A DNA stretch of 64,000 bases from Planobispora rosea. GTDB lineage: Bacteria > Actinomycetota > Actinomycetes > Streptosporangiales > Streptosporangiaceae. The position numbers and the translations under genes are program-made. Under the pieces are notes generated by a model. The model searched no databases and was not told where the DNA came from. It saw only the letters and a program-made list of their open reading frames with translations. Numbering within the stretch: the first letter of the stretch is position 1; each line of letters starts with the position of its first letter. The DNA lies in the NCBI RefSeq assembly GCF_014648175.1, contig NZ_BMQP01000021.1:78761-142760 (forward strand). Reading direction: 5' to 3'. Below, one piece after another: positions 40,878 through 48,770 of the stretch.

Positions 40878-42218
40878 TCACTTCGTGCGGCTGAGGGTTC
40901 CGAGGATCCAGCGGGTGGTTTTGAGCGCGCCCTCGCGGGTGGCGCCGCCGGAATCCTCCGCGCTCCTGCGTGAGTACTGGACGGTGACCACCAGGTTGCG
41001 GGCACGGAAGATCACCGTGGTGGTGTAGGTGAGGCCGTTGGTGACCTCCTTGGTGAAGGCCTCGTCGGCGATTCCGGGGACGGCCTCCAGCTCTCTGCCG
41101 ACGGTCAGGGGGAGACCGACGCCGGTCGCGGTCCGCCCGGCGGTCTCCTTCCGGAACCGGGTGTAGTTCTCCCGCGCCACCTTCACCGACGAGAGACGGA
41201 AGGCCTCGATCTGGAGGGTGAACTGGAAGCTGCCGGGCTCACCGCCGATCGCTCCCCAGTTGCAGCGTTTCGAGCCACCCCGGGACGGGGCGGTGTCCAG
41301 CCGCAGATCGGACGCCTGCTGCTCCGAGACGAGCGCGCAGGGATCGATCTCCTCGGTGAAGAACGTGGGCAGCGGGACCGGAGCGGCCGCCGGGGCCGGA
41401 CCCGGGGCCGGGTCCGGGGCCCGTGCTCCGGAGACGGCCCACCACACGCCGCCGGTCACCACGAGCGCGGCGACGACGGCGAGCGCGACGGCCAGGAGCG
41501 GTGACCTGCGGCGGGAGGGCGCCGGGCGGGGAGCGAGGCTCTCCAGGGTCAGGCGGACGGAGGTGGCGTCGGGCCGGCGCGCCGGGTCGGCCGAGAGCAG
41601 GCCGTCCAGGAGCGGGGCGAGAGGACCGGAGGCGGTGACGCCGGTTCCCGGATCCGCCAGCGGGGTGCCGTCGGCCATGCGCGGGGCGGTCCGGGTCTCC
41701 GGCAGGTGCCCCTCCACCGCGGTGTAGAGGGCGGCGCCCAGGTCGCGCAGGTCGTCGGCGGGGACCGGAGCGGCGACGCCGGTCAGGACGACCCGCCCGT
41801 CGGGGGTGAGCAGGATGGTGTCCGGGGTGGCGGTGAGGCGGACGCCGTGCCGCTGGGCGGCGGTCAGCGCGTCGAGTACGGCCAGGCCCACCTCGGCGGC
41901 GCGTTCCGCGGGCAGCGGCCCCTCGGCCCGGACGGTCTGCGCCAGGGAGCGCCCGTCGGCCGACTCCAGGATCAGCCACATCAGACCGGGACCGGGGATC
42001 ACGTCGTGCAGCGTGATCACTCCGGGGTGCCGCAGCTCGGCCGCCGCGCGGATCTGGCCCAGCAGCCAGTCGTGGTGCGGGCCGGGCGGCGGGAGCCGTA
42101 CCTCGGAGATCGTGACGTCCCGGTTCAGCGTCTCGTCGCGGGAACGCCAGCTCGTTCCGGTGGGGTCGCGGCGCTCCAGCAGGCGGTAGCGGCCGGCCAG
42201 CAGGTTCGGATCGCTCAT
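40878..42218 (-). CDS. pseudokinase with extracytoplasmic sensor domain (pair 2)
   Basis: A 446-residue protein with a Ser/Thr kinase fold (about 1-240), membrane helix (about 255-275, LLAVALAVVAALVVTGGVWWAV) and an extracytoplasmic domain. Key residues are gone: the Gly loop reads RRDPTGTSWRSR, the VAVK Lys is Ser (DVTISEVRL), HRDxKPxN reads VRLTATPDTI, DFG reads LTGVA, and most of the activation loop is missing, while the DLRDLGAALYTAVEG helix is kept. The sensor domain has the Cys pair of DPCALVSEQQA and KRCNWG, then IADEAF and FRARNLVVTVQY. ATG 42218 overlaps the stop of the active kinase by ATGA. It probably binds and regulates that kinase. Confidence 0.88.
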   Translation of the reverse strand: MSDPNLLAGRYRLLERRDPTGTSWRSRDETLNRDVTISEVRLPPPGPHHDWLLGQIRAAAELRHPGVITLHDVIPGPGLMWLILESADGRSLAQTVRAEGPLPAERAAEVGLAVLDALTAAQRHGVRLTATPDTILLTPDGRVVLTGVAAPVPADDLRDLGAALYTAVEGHLPETRTAPRMADGTPLADPGTGVTASGPLAPLLDGLLSADPARRPDATSVRLTLESLAPRPAPSRRRSPLLAVALAVVAALVVTGGVWWAVSGARAPDPAPGPAPAAAPVPLPTFFTEEIDPCALVSEQQASDLRLDTAPSRGGSKRCNWGAIGGEPGSFQFTLQIEAFRLSSVKVARENYTRFRKETAGRTATGVGLPLTVGRELEAVPGIADEAFTKEVTNGLTYTTTVIFRARNLVVTVQYSRRSAEDSGGATREGALKTTRWILGTLSRTK

Positions 42219-43789
42219 CCCCGCCGCTCCAAGCCCTGGGCGACGAGTCTGGCGGTGCGCAGGGCGTTCCGCCGCAGGGTGGCGGTGACCCGCTTGCCCG
42301 GGACCGACAGGTCGACGGTGACCAGCAGGTTGCTGGAACGGAAGCGGACGGTGCTGGAGGCGTGGGAATCCAGGAGGGTCCCGTCGTAGGCGAACGCCTC
42401 GTCGCCGACGCCGCTGACGTCCTTGAGCGGATCGACGGTGCCGAACAGGCCCTTCCCCGCGTCGGCCTCGATCTTATTGCGTTCGGCGGTGAAGAACGCG
42501 TGCGCGGTCTCGGGGCCGGTCTTCCCGGGGGTGGGGCCGTGCGCGGTCAGGGAGACGCGGATCTCCGTGTCGTTCTCAGGGCTCTCCCAGACGCACGACG
42601 GCTCCAGCTTGAGCTGCGGGTTGGCCGGCATCTCGGTCGGCGAGGCGCCGGGGGCGACGGCCCGGGCCTGCGCGCCGGTCAGCAGGGAGCACAGTTCGGG
42701 GGCGGTGGGGAAGCGCCCGGCCGTCCGGGGGTCGGGGCCGGTGGGCGTGGGGACGGGCGGCGCGGAACCGCCCGAGGTGAGGAGGACCGCGGCGGCCACC
42801 CCGGCCGCCACGACGGCCAGCCCCGCTCCGGCGACCAGTCCGGTACGGCTCCGCGCGGTCCGCGAGCCTCGGGCCGCACGAGGGGCGGGCGCGGTCTGCT
42901 CCCCCGTGACCGGAGCCGCCGGGAACCCCGGGGGCGTCGAGGACGCCGGGGAGAGCGGTCCGGCGGGCCTGCCCTGGGAGACCTCGCGCAGGGCGGCGCG
43001 GAGCGCACTCTCTCCGGGCCGCTCGCGGGGGTCCTTGGCGAGTACGGCCAGCAGCACCGGGGCGAGCTCCCCGGCCCGGGACGGGTACGGGGTCTGCTGG
43101 GTGAGCACCGCGCCCAGGGTGGCGACCGGGGTGCCGCGCTGGAACGGCCCCGCGCCCTCGACGGCTGCGTAGAGCGCCGCGCCGAGCGACCACAGGTCGG
43201 CGGCCGGGCCGTCGCCGGTGCCGCGCAGCCGTTCCGGGGCGATGTAGCCGGGGGAGCCGACCAGCGCATCCGGGGAGGTGAGCTGGACGTCCCCTTCCAG
43301 GGTGGCGATGCCGAAGTCGGTCAGCAGCACGCCGCCGTCCTGGTCGATCATGATGTTGGCCGGTTTCACGTCGCGGTGCACGATGCCCCGGCTGTGCGCG
43401 AGGGCCAGCGCGTCGAGGACGGCCAGGCCGATCGCGGCCACCCGCTCCGGCGGCAGCGGACCGCGGGCGCGGATCACCTGGTCGAGGGAGTGCCCCCGGA
43501 CCAGGTCCATCACGATCCACGGGCGGCCGTCCTGGGCGATGACGTCGTGCACGGCCACGATGGACGGGTGGCTCAGCCGGGCCGCGGCCCTGGCCTCGCG
43601 GAGCGTCCGCTCCCGCAGCTCGGCCCGCTGCGCCTCGGGCAGGTGCGGACCGAACGTGACCTCCTTGACGGCCACCTCGCGATGGAGCAGCTCGTCGCGG
43701 GCCCGCCAGACCACGCCCATGCCGCCCGCGCCGAGGCGCTGGAGCGCCCGGTAGCGGCCCGCCAGCACCGGGAGCGCCTCGCCCGTCAC
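42215..43789 (-). CDS. Ser/Thr protein kinase with extracytoplasmic sensor domain (pair 2)
   Basis: A 524-residue PknB/PknH-like kinase. Complete catalytic core: LGAGGMGVVWRA Gly loop, Lys in VAVKEVTF, HRDVKPANIMI, DFGIATLEGD, GSPGYIAPERL and DLWSLGAALY. A Pro-rich linker leads to a membrane helix (about 315-337, LVAGAGLAVVAAGVAAAVLLT) and a DUF3558-like outer domain with Cys in APELCSLLTGAQA and EPSCVWE, GVGDEAFAYD and FRSSNLLVTVDLS. GTG 43789 is preceded by GAGGTGA; that ribosome site and start are present in three tandem copies. Its last bases overlap the start of the pseudokinase gene, so the two should be made in fixed ratio. Confidence 0.93.
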   Translation of the reverse strand: MTGEALPVLAGRYRALQRLGAGGMGVVWRARDELLHREVAVKEVTFGPHLPEAQRAELRERTLREARAAARLSHPSIVAVHDVIAQDGRPWIVMDLVRGHSLDQVIRARGPLPPERVAAIGLAVLDALALAHSRGIVHRDVKPANIMIDQDGGVLLTDFGIATLEGDVQLTSPDALVGSPGYIAPERLRGTGDGPAADLWSLGAALYAAVEGAGPFQRGTPVATLGAVLTQQTPYPSRAGELAPVLLAVLAKDPRERPGESALRAALREVSQGRPAGPLSPASSTPPGFPAAPVTGEQTAPAPRAARGSRTARSRTGLVAGAGLAVVAAGVAAAVLLTSGGSAPPVPTPTGPDPRTAGRFPTAPELCSLLTGAQARAVAPGASPTEMPANPQLKLEPSCVWESPENDTEIRVSLTAHGPTPGKTGPETAHAFFTAERNKIEADAGKGLFGTVDPLKDVSGVGDEAFAYDGTLLDSHASSTVRFRSSNLLVTVDLSVPGKRVTATLRRNALRTARLVAQGLERRG

Positions 43790-43858
43790 CGGCTCACCTC
43801 ACGATCGTCCGTCACCGGTTCACCCCGTACTCGCCTGTCACCGGCTCACCTCGCACTC
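43785..43858. repeat. 26-bp tandem triplication of the ribosome site and start codon
   Basis: On the plus strand GTCACCGGYTCACC occurs at 43785, 43811 and 43837, period exactly 26. On the coding strand each copy is GAGGTGA or GGGGTGA, three or four bases, GTG and ACRGRC. The copy nearest the gene supplies the kinase start GTG 43789; the upstream copies would start short frames that stop quickly (for example GTG ACA GGC GAG TAC GGG GTG AAC CGG TGA). Confidence 0.85.
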
Positions 43859-43898
43859 GCCCGGACCGGCGTTCCGCCGGGCCGTTCCCGCGGACACC

Positions 43899-45716
43899 TC
43901 AGCCATGGGTCTGCAGGGCCTCGGCGAGCCAGCGGGCGGTCTTCCCGGCGTTCTCCGCGAGCTTCCCGTCCGGGTCCCCCTTGACGCCGCCCCGCTCGTA
44001 CTCGACCTCGGCGATCAGGTTGCTGACCCGGAAGACCACGGTCACCTTGTAGGACCCGCCGTAGAGGTTGATCGTGCTGTACGCGGCGGAGATGAACGCC
44101 TCCTCGCCGACTCCGGCCATGTCCTGGGGAGGCAGGGCCTTGGGGGTGGCCAGCTGCCCCTTGTCGAGGGTGTCCTTCTTCTTGCTCGCGAAATACTCCT
44201 TGGCCCGGTTGATCTCCGAACCGTCCTGCTTCTGGGCGACCAGCCGTACGCGCAGGTCGTATTTCTCCGCGCTCGGCTTGCGCCAGTCCCGGTTGAGCCA
44301 GTTGCACTCGGCGATCTCGACCTCGGAGCTCTGGAAGCCGGGGACCACCTCGGCGGCCTGCTCGTCGGTGAGCAGACCGCACGCCCGGGGGGCGGTGGCG
44401 AAACGGCCCTTGGTCCCGGTGGGGGTGGGCTCGGGTGCGGCCTCCTCCGGGGGACCGCCCAGCGTGGGACCGAGCAGGAGGCCGATGGTGACCGCCATGC
44501 CGGCCAGCAGCACACCCGTCAGGGCCACGATCGAGCGGGGCACGAGGATGCCCTGCGGGCCGGGCGAGAGCTGGGTCGGGGCGGTGGAGTCGTCGGACGC
44601 CCGCGACGGGGAGGCGGCATCCGGGGCGGCGACCGGGACGGGGAGGAGGTCCCGCGAGGCGGGCGGGTTCCCGTCCGGGCGCGGGCGCGCGGGAGCGGTG
44701 GCGTCGTCCTCCGGCACGGGACCGGCCTGTACGGCGGCGTCCCGCGTCGCGTCCCGCGTGGTGGACGGGGCCGGTGCGGCGGAGACGTCCGGCGCGGCGG
44801 AGGGGACCGGTGCGGCGGAGACGTCCGGCGCGGAGGCGAAAGAGTTCAGCGCGGGCAGGACCGGCGCGGGCATGGCGGGCGGCGGAGCGACGGCAGCGAT
44901 CTCGGGAACGAAGGGCCGTGGTCCGACGAGAGGCGCCGCCTCCGGTACGGCCTCCGGCGACGTGGGGAGGGTGAGGGTGGCGTTCGGCCGGAGGGCGGCG
45001 GGCGCGGGCTCGGACGGGGCGGGGGGGACCGGGAGCCCGGGGAGACCGGGGAGCCCGGGACGGCCCGGGGAGATCTCCAGAAGGGCCGTGCGCACCGCGT
45101 CCGCGTCGGGACGGAGCGTGGGGTCACCGGAGAGCAGCCGTACCAGGATCGGGGCGATCGGGCCCGCGTTGCGCATCGGGGCGCCGGGAGTGGGGGTGTA
45201 GCCCTCGACGGCGGCATACAGGGTCGCGCCGAGCGACCACAGGTCCGAGGCCGGTCCGGTGACGCCTTCGGGAGCCGTGTAGGAAGGAGATCTGACCGCG
45301 GGAGCGGCCAGCAGCACCCGGTCGCCCGGACCGATCAGCACCGAGGCGGGCCGTACGTCACCGTGGACCGCTCCGCGCCGGTGAACGGTCACGATCTGGT
45401 CCAGTACGGCCAGGCCGATCGTGGCGGTCCGGGCCGGGGACACGGGGCCGTCCCGCCCGATGAGGAACTCCAGCGACGTCTGCCCCGGCTCCGTGAGCCC
45501 GCCGGACGCGGAGCTGAGGATGTCGGAACCCGGAACGGGACCGCCGAGGTTCGCGGAGCTCGACCCCAGGCTGCCCAGGCTCGATGCCGGGCCGCCCGAC
45601 CCCGGAGCCGGAGCACGGGAGCCGGATGCCGGGACGCCGACGCCCGATCCGCGGCCTCCGTTGCCCGATCCGGAGCCGGCGTGCCTGCCCTGCCGGGGGG
45701 TGTCTGCGTGGTTCAT
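43899..45716 (-). CDS. C-lobe-only pseudokinase with sensor domain (pair 1)
   Basis: A 605-residue protein. The N-terminal 75 residues are Gly/Ser/Pro-rich and replace the whole kinase N-lobe, so there is no Gly loop and no ATP-binding Lys. The C-lobe remains: LEFLIGRDGPVSPART, AVHGDVRPASVLIG (HRDxKPxN as HGDVRPAS), LAAPAV for DFG, SYTAPEG for the APE site, and ASDLWSLGATLYAAVEG. A 230-residue Pro/Ala linker, a membrane helix (about 405-425, VALTGVLLAGMAVTIGLLLG) and the sensor domain follow (RACGLLTDEQA, IAECNW, GVGEEAF, FRVSNLIAEVEY). ATG 45716 overlaps the kinase stop by ATGA. It cannot be catalytic and is likely a partner of that kinase. Confidence 0.88.
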   Translation of the reverse strand: MNHADTPRQGRHAGSGSGNGGRGSGVGVPASGSRAPAPGSGGPASSLGSLGSSSANLGGPVPGSDILSSASGGLTEPGQTSLEFLIGRDGPVSPARTATIGLAVLDQIVTVHRRGAVHGDVRPASVLIGPGDRVLLAAPAVRSPSYTAPEGVTGPASDLWSLGATLYAAVEGYTPTPGAPMRNAGPIAPILVRLLSGDPTLRPDADAVRTALLEISPGRPGLPGLPGLPVPPAPSEPAPAALRPNATLTLPTSPEAVPEAAPLVGPRPFVPEIAAVAPPPAMPAPVLPALNSFASAPDVSAAPVPSAAPDVSAAPAPSTTRDATRDAAVQAGPVPEDDATAPARPRPDGNPPASRDLLPVPVAAPDAASPSRASDDSTAPTQLSPGPQGILVPRSIVALTGVLLAGMAVTIGLLLGPTLGGPPEEAAPEPTPTGTKGRFATAPRACGLLTDEQAAEVVPGFQSSEVEIAECNWLNRDWRKPSAEKYDLRVRLVAQKQDGSEINRAKEYFASKKKDTLDKGQLATPKALPPQDMAGVGEEAFISAAYSTINLYGGSYKVTVVFRVSNLIAEVEYERGGVKGDPDGKLAENAGKTARWLAEALQTHG

Positions 45717-47344
45717 CCCGCCGCCTTCTGTTTGTTCAACGCCTCCGCGACCCAGAGCGCGGCGGTGTGGGCGCCACTTCGGATCGCCGGGCCGTCCTTG
45801 GTCCCGTCCACCACGGTGTAGGCCACCTCCACGACCAGGTTGTCGACGCGGAGCGTCACGTAGCTCTGCTCAAGCCTGCCGGTCCTGCGGTTCTCGTAGA
45901 CGTCGTAGCCGAACGCCTCGTCCCCGGCGGGCCGCACCGGCAGCGGACCGGTGCTCCTGGCCGAACGCGCCCCGGCCGAGATGTCCGCCCAGCTCCAGGA
46001 GAGCTGGCCGCTGGGAATGACGGCGTTGCGCTGGTTGACGAACAGCTCGTGGGCCTGGCGGGGGCTCTTGCCCCACTGCTCGTCCTGGCCGGCGGGCTCG
46101 ACCACCAGCCCCTTGCCGGAGGTCGTCCACGCGCAGCCGCCCCTGTTGGTCGCCTTCCCCGCGCCGGTCAGGGCGGGCAGGAGCTGCTTGGCCCGCTCCG
46201 TGCTGATGAGCCCGCACAGGTCCACCGGGGTGGCGAAGGCGCCGGGCTTCTCGCTGAGCTTCGCCGGCGCGGCGGGCGCCGTACGGTCCTCGGTGAGGTG
46301 GACCACGCCCGCGGTGGCGGCGACGATCACCGCGACCGCGGCCACCTCGGTGACGGCCCACAGCAGCGCGCTCCGTCCGCGCGCGGGGCGGACGAGGGAC
46401 GACGCCCGGCGGGTGGGGACCGATCCGGTGGGTCCCGCTCCCGTGAGCCCTGGCCGGGGCCCCGGGGGTTCCGGGGAATCGGGGAGGACGAAGGGTTCGG
46501 ATGCCGGGGAGCCGGGGGCCTGACGGCCGGAGGCGATCTCCTGGAGTTCGCGGGAGACGTCGTCGAAGGACGGCCGGGCCGCGGGCAGGGGATGCAGCAT
46601 GCGCATCAGCAGCGGGCCCAGCTCACCCGCGCGCTCGGGCGGCCGGGGCGGCTCGGTGAGCACCCGGCTGATCGCCGAGATGGGGGTGTCGGCGGGGTGC
46701 GGTGGCACGCCCTCGACGGCGAAGTAGAGCGTGGCGCCCAGCGACCACAGGTCGGAGTAGGTTCCTCCGCGCTCACCGCGCAGCCGTTCCGGGGCGATGT
46801 AGTTGGGGGAACCGACCAGGCGGCTGGTCTGCGCGGAGACGCCGTCGCCCTCGGCGACGGCGATGCCGAAGTCGGTGAGGACGGCCTTGCCGGTCCTGGT
46901 GAGGAAGATGTTGCCCGGCTTGACGTCCCGGTGCAGCACCCCGGCGGCGTGCGCGGCGACCAGGGCGCTGAGGATGCCCACGCCCGCGCGGGCCGCCTGG
47001 AGCGGAGGGAGCGGCCTCCGGTCCCGGACGATCTTCTCCAGCGACTCCCCGGTGAGGAGCTCCATGATGATCCACGGGCGGTCGTCCTCGACGACCACGT
47101 CGTGGATCGTGACGATGGACGGGTGCTTGAGCCGGGCGGCCAGGTTGGCCTCGCGGAGCGCGGCGGCGCAGACGTCCTGCCGCTGGAGGGGAGGCAGGTC
47201 CGGCGGGAGCCGCACCTCCTTGACCGCCACGTCGCGGCGGAGCGTCTCGTCGGAGGCGAGCCACACCGTGCCCATGCCGCCCTCGGCGAGAGGGTTGAGC
47301 AGGCGGTAACGGCCCGCCAGCACTCGCGTGTCGATCCTGCTCAC
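45713..47344 (-). CDS. Ser/Thr protein kinase with extracytoplasmic sensor domain (pair 1)
   Basis: A 543-residue receptor kinase. Complete core: LAEGGMGTVWLAS, Lys in VAVKEVRLP, HRDVKPGNIFL, DFGIAVAEGDG, GSPNYIAPERL, DLWSLGATLYFAVEG. A Pro/Gly-rich linker, membrane helix (about 335-355, VTEVAAVAVIVAATAGVVHL) and an outer DUF3558-like domain with Cys in PVDLCGLISTERA and GGCAWT, then GDEAFGYD and LRVDNLVVEVAY. GTG 47344 places the start about ten residues before the RYRLL kinase start, as in the paralogue; a TTG 32 residues upstream is possible. Overlaps the pseudokinase by ATGA. The four-gene order is kinase, pseudokinase, kinase, pseudokinase. Confidence 0.92.
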   Translation of the reverse strand: MSRIDTRVLAGRYRLLNPLAEGGMGTVWLASDETLRRDVAVKEVRLPPDLPPLQRQDVCAAALREANLAARLKHPSIVTIHDVVVEDDRPWIIMELLTGESLEKIVRDRRPLPPLQAARAGVGILSALVAAHAAGVLHRDVKPGNIFLTRTGKAVLTDFGIAVAEGDGVSAQTSRLVGSPNYIAPERLRGERGGTYSDLWSLGATLYFAVEGVPPHPADTPISAISRVLTEPPRPPERAGELGPLLMRMLHPLPAARPSFDDVSRELQEIASGRQAPGSPASEPFVLPDSPEPPGPRPGLTGAGPTGSVPTRRASSLVRPARGRSALLWAVTEVAAVAVIVAATAGVVHLTEDRTAPAAPAKLSEKPGAFATPVDLCGLISTERAKQLLPALTGAGKATNRGGCAWTTSGKGLVVEPAGQDEQWGKSPRQAHELFVNQRNAVIPSGQLSWSWADISAGARSARSTGPLPVRPAGDEAFGYDVYENRRTGRLEQSYVTLRVDNLVVEVAYTVVDGTKDGPAIRSGAHTAALWVAEALNKQKAAG

Positions 47345-47703
47345 CTCGTTAACCGGCCTGCCACGCCCAGAAGACCCGCTGCTCCGTCGCGGACAGCTTG
47401 TCGCCGACAAAAGATAGCCATTGACCGCGATGCGGGCCAAAGAACAGGAATCTCACTGGTCTCCTGATACCGGTCTCCTGATTCCGGGTGCATCGTCTTC
47501 TGACCCCGGGCGCACCGCCGTCCGGCGTGTCCGCCCGGTTCCGCCCGGATAAGCCGTTGATCTCGGACGGGTTGATCGATAGGCTGGCGATCCCTTCGAC
47601 CACGAGGAGGTGAGGAGCGGATGTCCACCCTGATGACGCGCTCTCACCTCGGGCGGCAGGACGCCTGAGCCCGGAGAGCGCACACTCGCTTCCGGAGTTT
47701 CGC
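47345..47703. other. divergent promoter region between kinase array and GNAT gene
   Basis: A 359-base gap. The kinase side is AT-richer (47390-47460, with AAAAGATAGCCATTGACC). Direct repeats of GTCTCCTGAT-ACCG type occur at 47459-47487. On the GNAT side AGGCTGGCGATCC and GAGGAGGTGAGGAG (47600-47620) look like leader signals but precede no long frame: a short start ATG at 47621 ends after a few codons at 47668. I see no RNA gene. Confidence 0.4.
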
Positions 47704-48654
47704 TTGTCTGATCTGATCTTCCGTCCGCTCGACACGGACGAGTTCGATGTTTTCCACCGCTACGCCACCCCGCCGACCTCCGGCGTGGGCGCGCGGACCC
47801 TCTCCTTCGAGGAACTCGGCTACCGGTCCGGATGGGTGTGGGTCGCCCTCCGCGGCGACGAGGTGGTCGCCCGGGCCGGGTTCTGGGCCCCCGACGACTT
47901 CGACCACCCGCTCAGCCTCGACTGGTTCGACCCGGGCCCCGGCCCCGAGGGGGTCGAGGCGGGCGCCGCCCTGCTCCGGGCCGCCTACGCCGCGCTGGTC
48001 ACGCCCGACTACTCCTCGCCCGCCGGCGACCGCCCGGAGTACCACCTCTTCCTCCCGAGCGACTGGCGGGAGCGCCCCGACGCCCGCGCCGACGCCGAGG
48101 CCCGGATCACCGCCGCCGAGAAGGCCGGGCTGCGCATGAGGGTCGAGCGGCTGAACCTGCGCTGGGCCCCCGAGTACGGCCTGCCGCCCCGCTCCACCCG
48201 GCTCGCCTTCACCCCGGCCACCGACGACACGGTGATCGTCGAGCTGCTCTCCCGGATCCTGTCCGGCAGCCTCGACGACTGGGACCGCCGCACGACGGAG
48301 GAGAAGGGCCCGGAGGCGACCGCCCGGGAGACCCTGGCCGACCTGGCCGATCCAGGTGGGTTCCCCGGCGGGCGCGACCGCTGGCGGCTGGCGTACGACG
48401 GCGACGGGAAGCCGGTGGGCATCGTCATGCCCACCCGCAACTCCTACAACGCCACGATCGGCTACCTGGGCGTGCTCCCCGAGCACCGGGGCCACCGCTA
48501 CGCCGACGACCTGGTGGCCGAGGCGCTGCACATCTTCAGCGCCGAGGGGGTGCCCCAGGTGACCGACAACACCGATGTCGGCAACGCGCCCATGGCGGCG
48601 TCGTTCGACCGGGTCGGCTACCGGGTCACCGGCCGGAGGATGATTTTCAGCTGA
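47704..48654 (+). CDS. GNAT-family N-acetyltransferase
   Basis: A 316-residue protein with two GNAT-like halves. The C-terminal half (about 165-316) has the acetyl-CoA loop in GVLPEHRGHRYADDL and the NTDVGNAPMAASFDRVGYRVTGR ending. The N-terminal half has ISTA-poor features and GWVWVALRGDEVVARAGFWAPDDF, matching the degenerate first domain of tandem GNAT proteins. It probably acetylates a small amine; the substrate is unknown. TTG 47704 has GGAG at eight bases. Single gene facing the decayed nat gene. Confidence 0.85.
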   Translation: MSDLIFRPLDTDEFDVFHRYATPPTSGVGARTLSFEELGYRSGWVWVALRGDEVVARAGFWAPDDFDHPLSLDWFDPGPGPEGVEAGAALLRAAYAALVTPDYSSPAGDRPEYHLFLPSDWRERPDARADAEARITAAEKAGLRMRVERLNLRWAPEYGLPPRSTRLAFTPATDDTVIVELLSRILSGSLDDWDRRTTEEKGPEATARETLADLADPGGFPGGRDRWRLAYDGDGKPVGIVMPTRNSYNATIGYLGVLPEHRGHRYADDLVAEALHIFSAEGVPQVTDNTDVGNAPMAASFDRVGYRVTGRRMIFS

Positions 48655-48674
48655 GGGGCGGCCCCGCCGCCGGG

Positions 48675-48715
48675 TGAGCCGTACGGGCCGAGAGGTTCAC
48701 GGTCCGTACGGCTCA
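48675..48715. terminator. bidirectional hairpin between GNAT and nat pseudogene
   Basis: TGAGCCGTACGG (48675-48686) and CCGTACGGCTCA (48704-48715) form a 12-bp perfect stem with a 17-base loop, between convergent genes. Confidence 0.6.
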
Positions 48716-48770
48716 GGACCCGTGCGGCTCACGGTTCCCACGGCTCAGGGTCCGTGCGGCTCACGATCCG
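48704..48770. repeat. short direct repeats running into the nat stop codon
   Basis: The units CGTGCGGCTCACG (twice) and (T/C)ACGGCTCAGG (twice) alternate up to the nat stop (TCA at 48761-48763). This is the same kind of 3'-end micro-duplication as at other genes in the window, here less regular. Confidence 0.55.

Noticed and set aside
40878..47344. Sequencing errors as the cause of the pseudokinase sequences
   Set aside because: The frames are uninterrupted over 1.3-1.8 kb, end in intact sensor domains and lose several separated motifs by substitution rather than by a frameshift.
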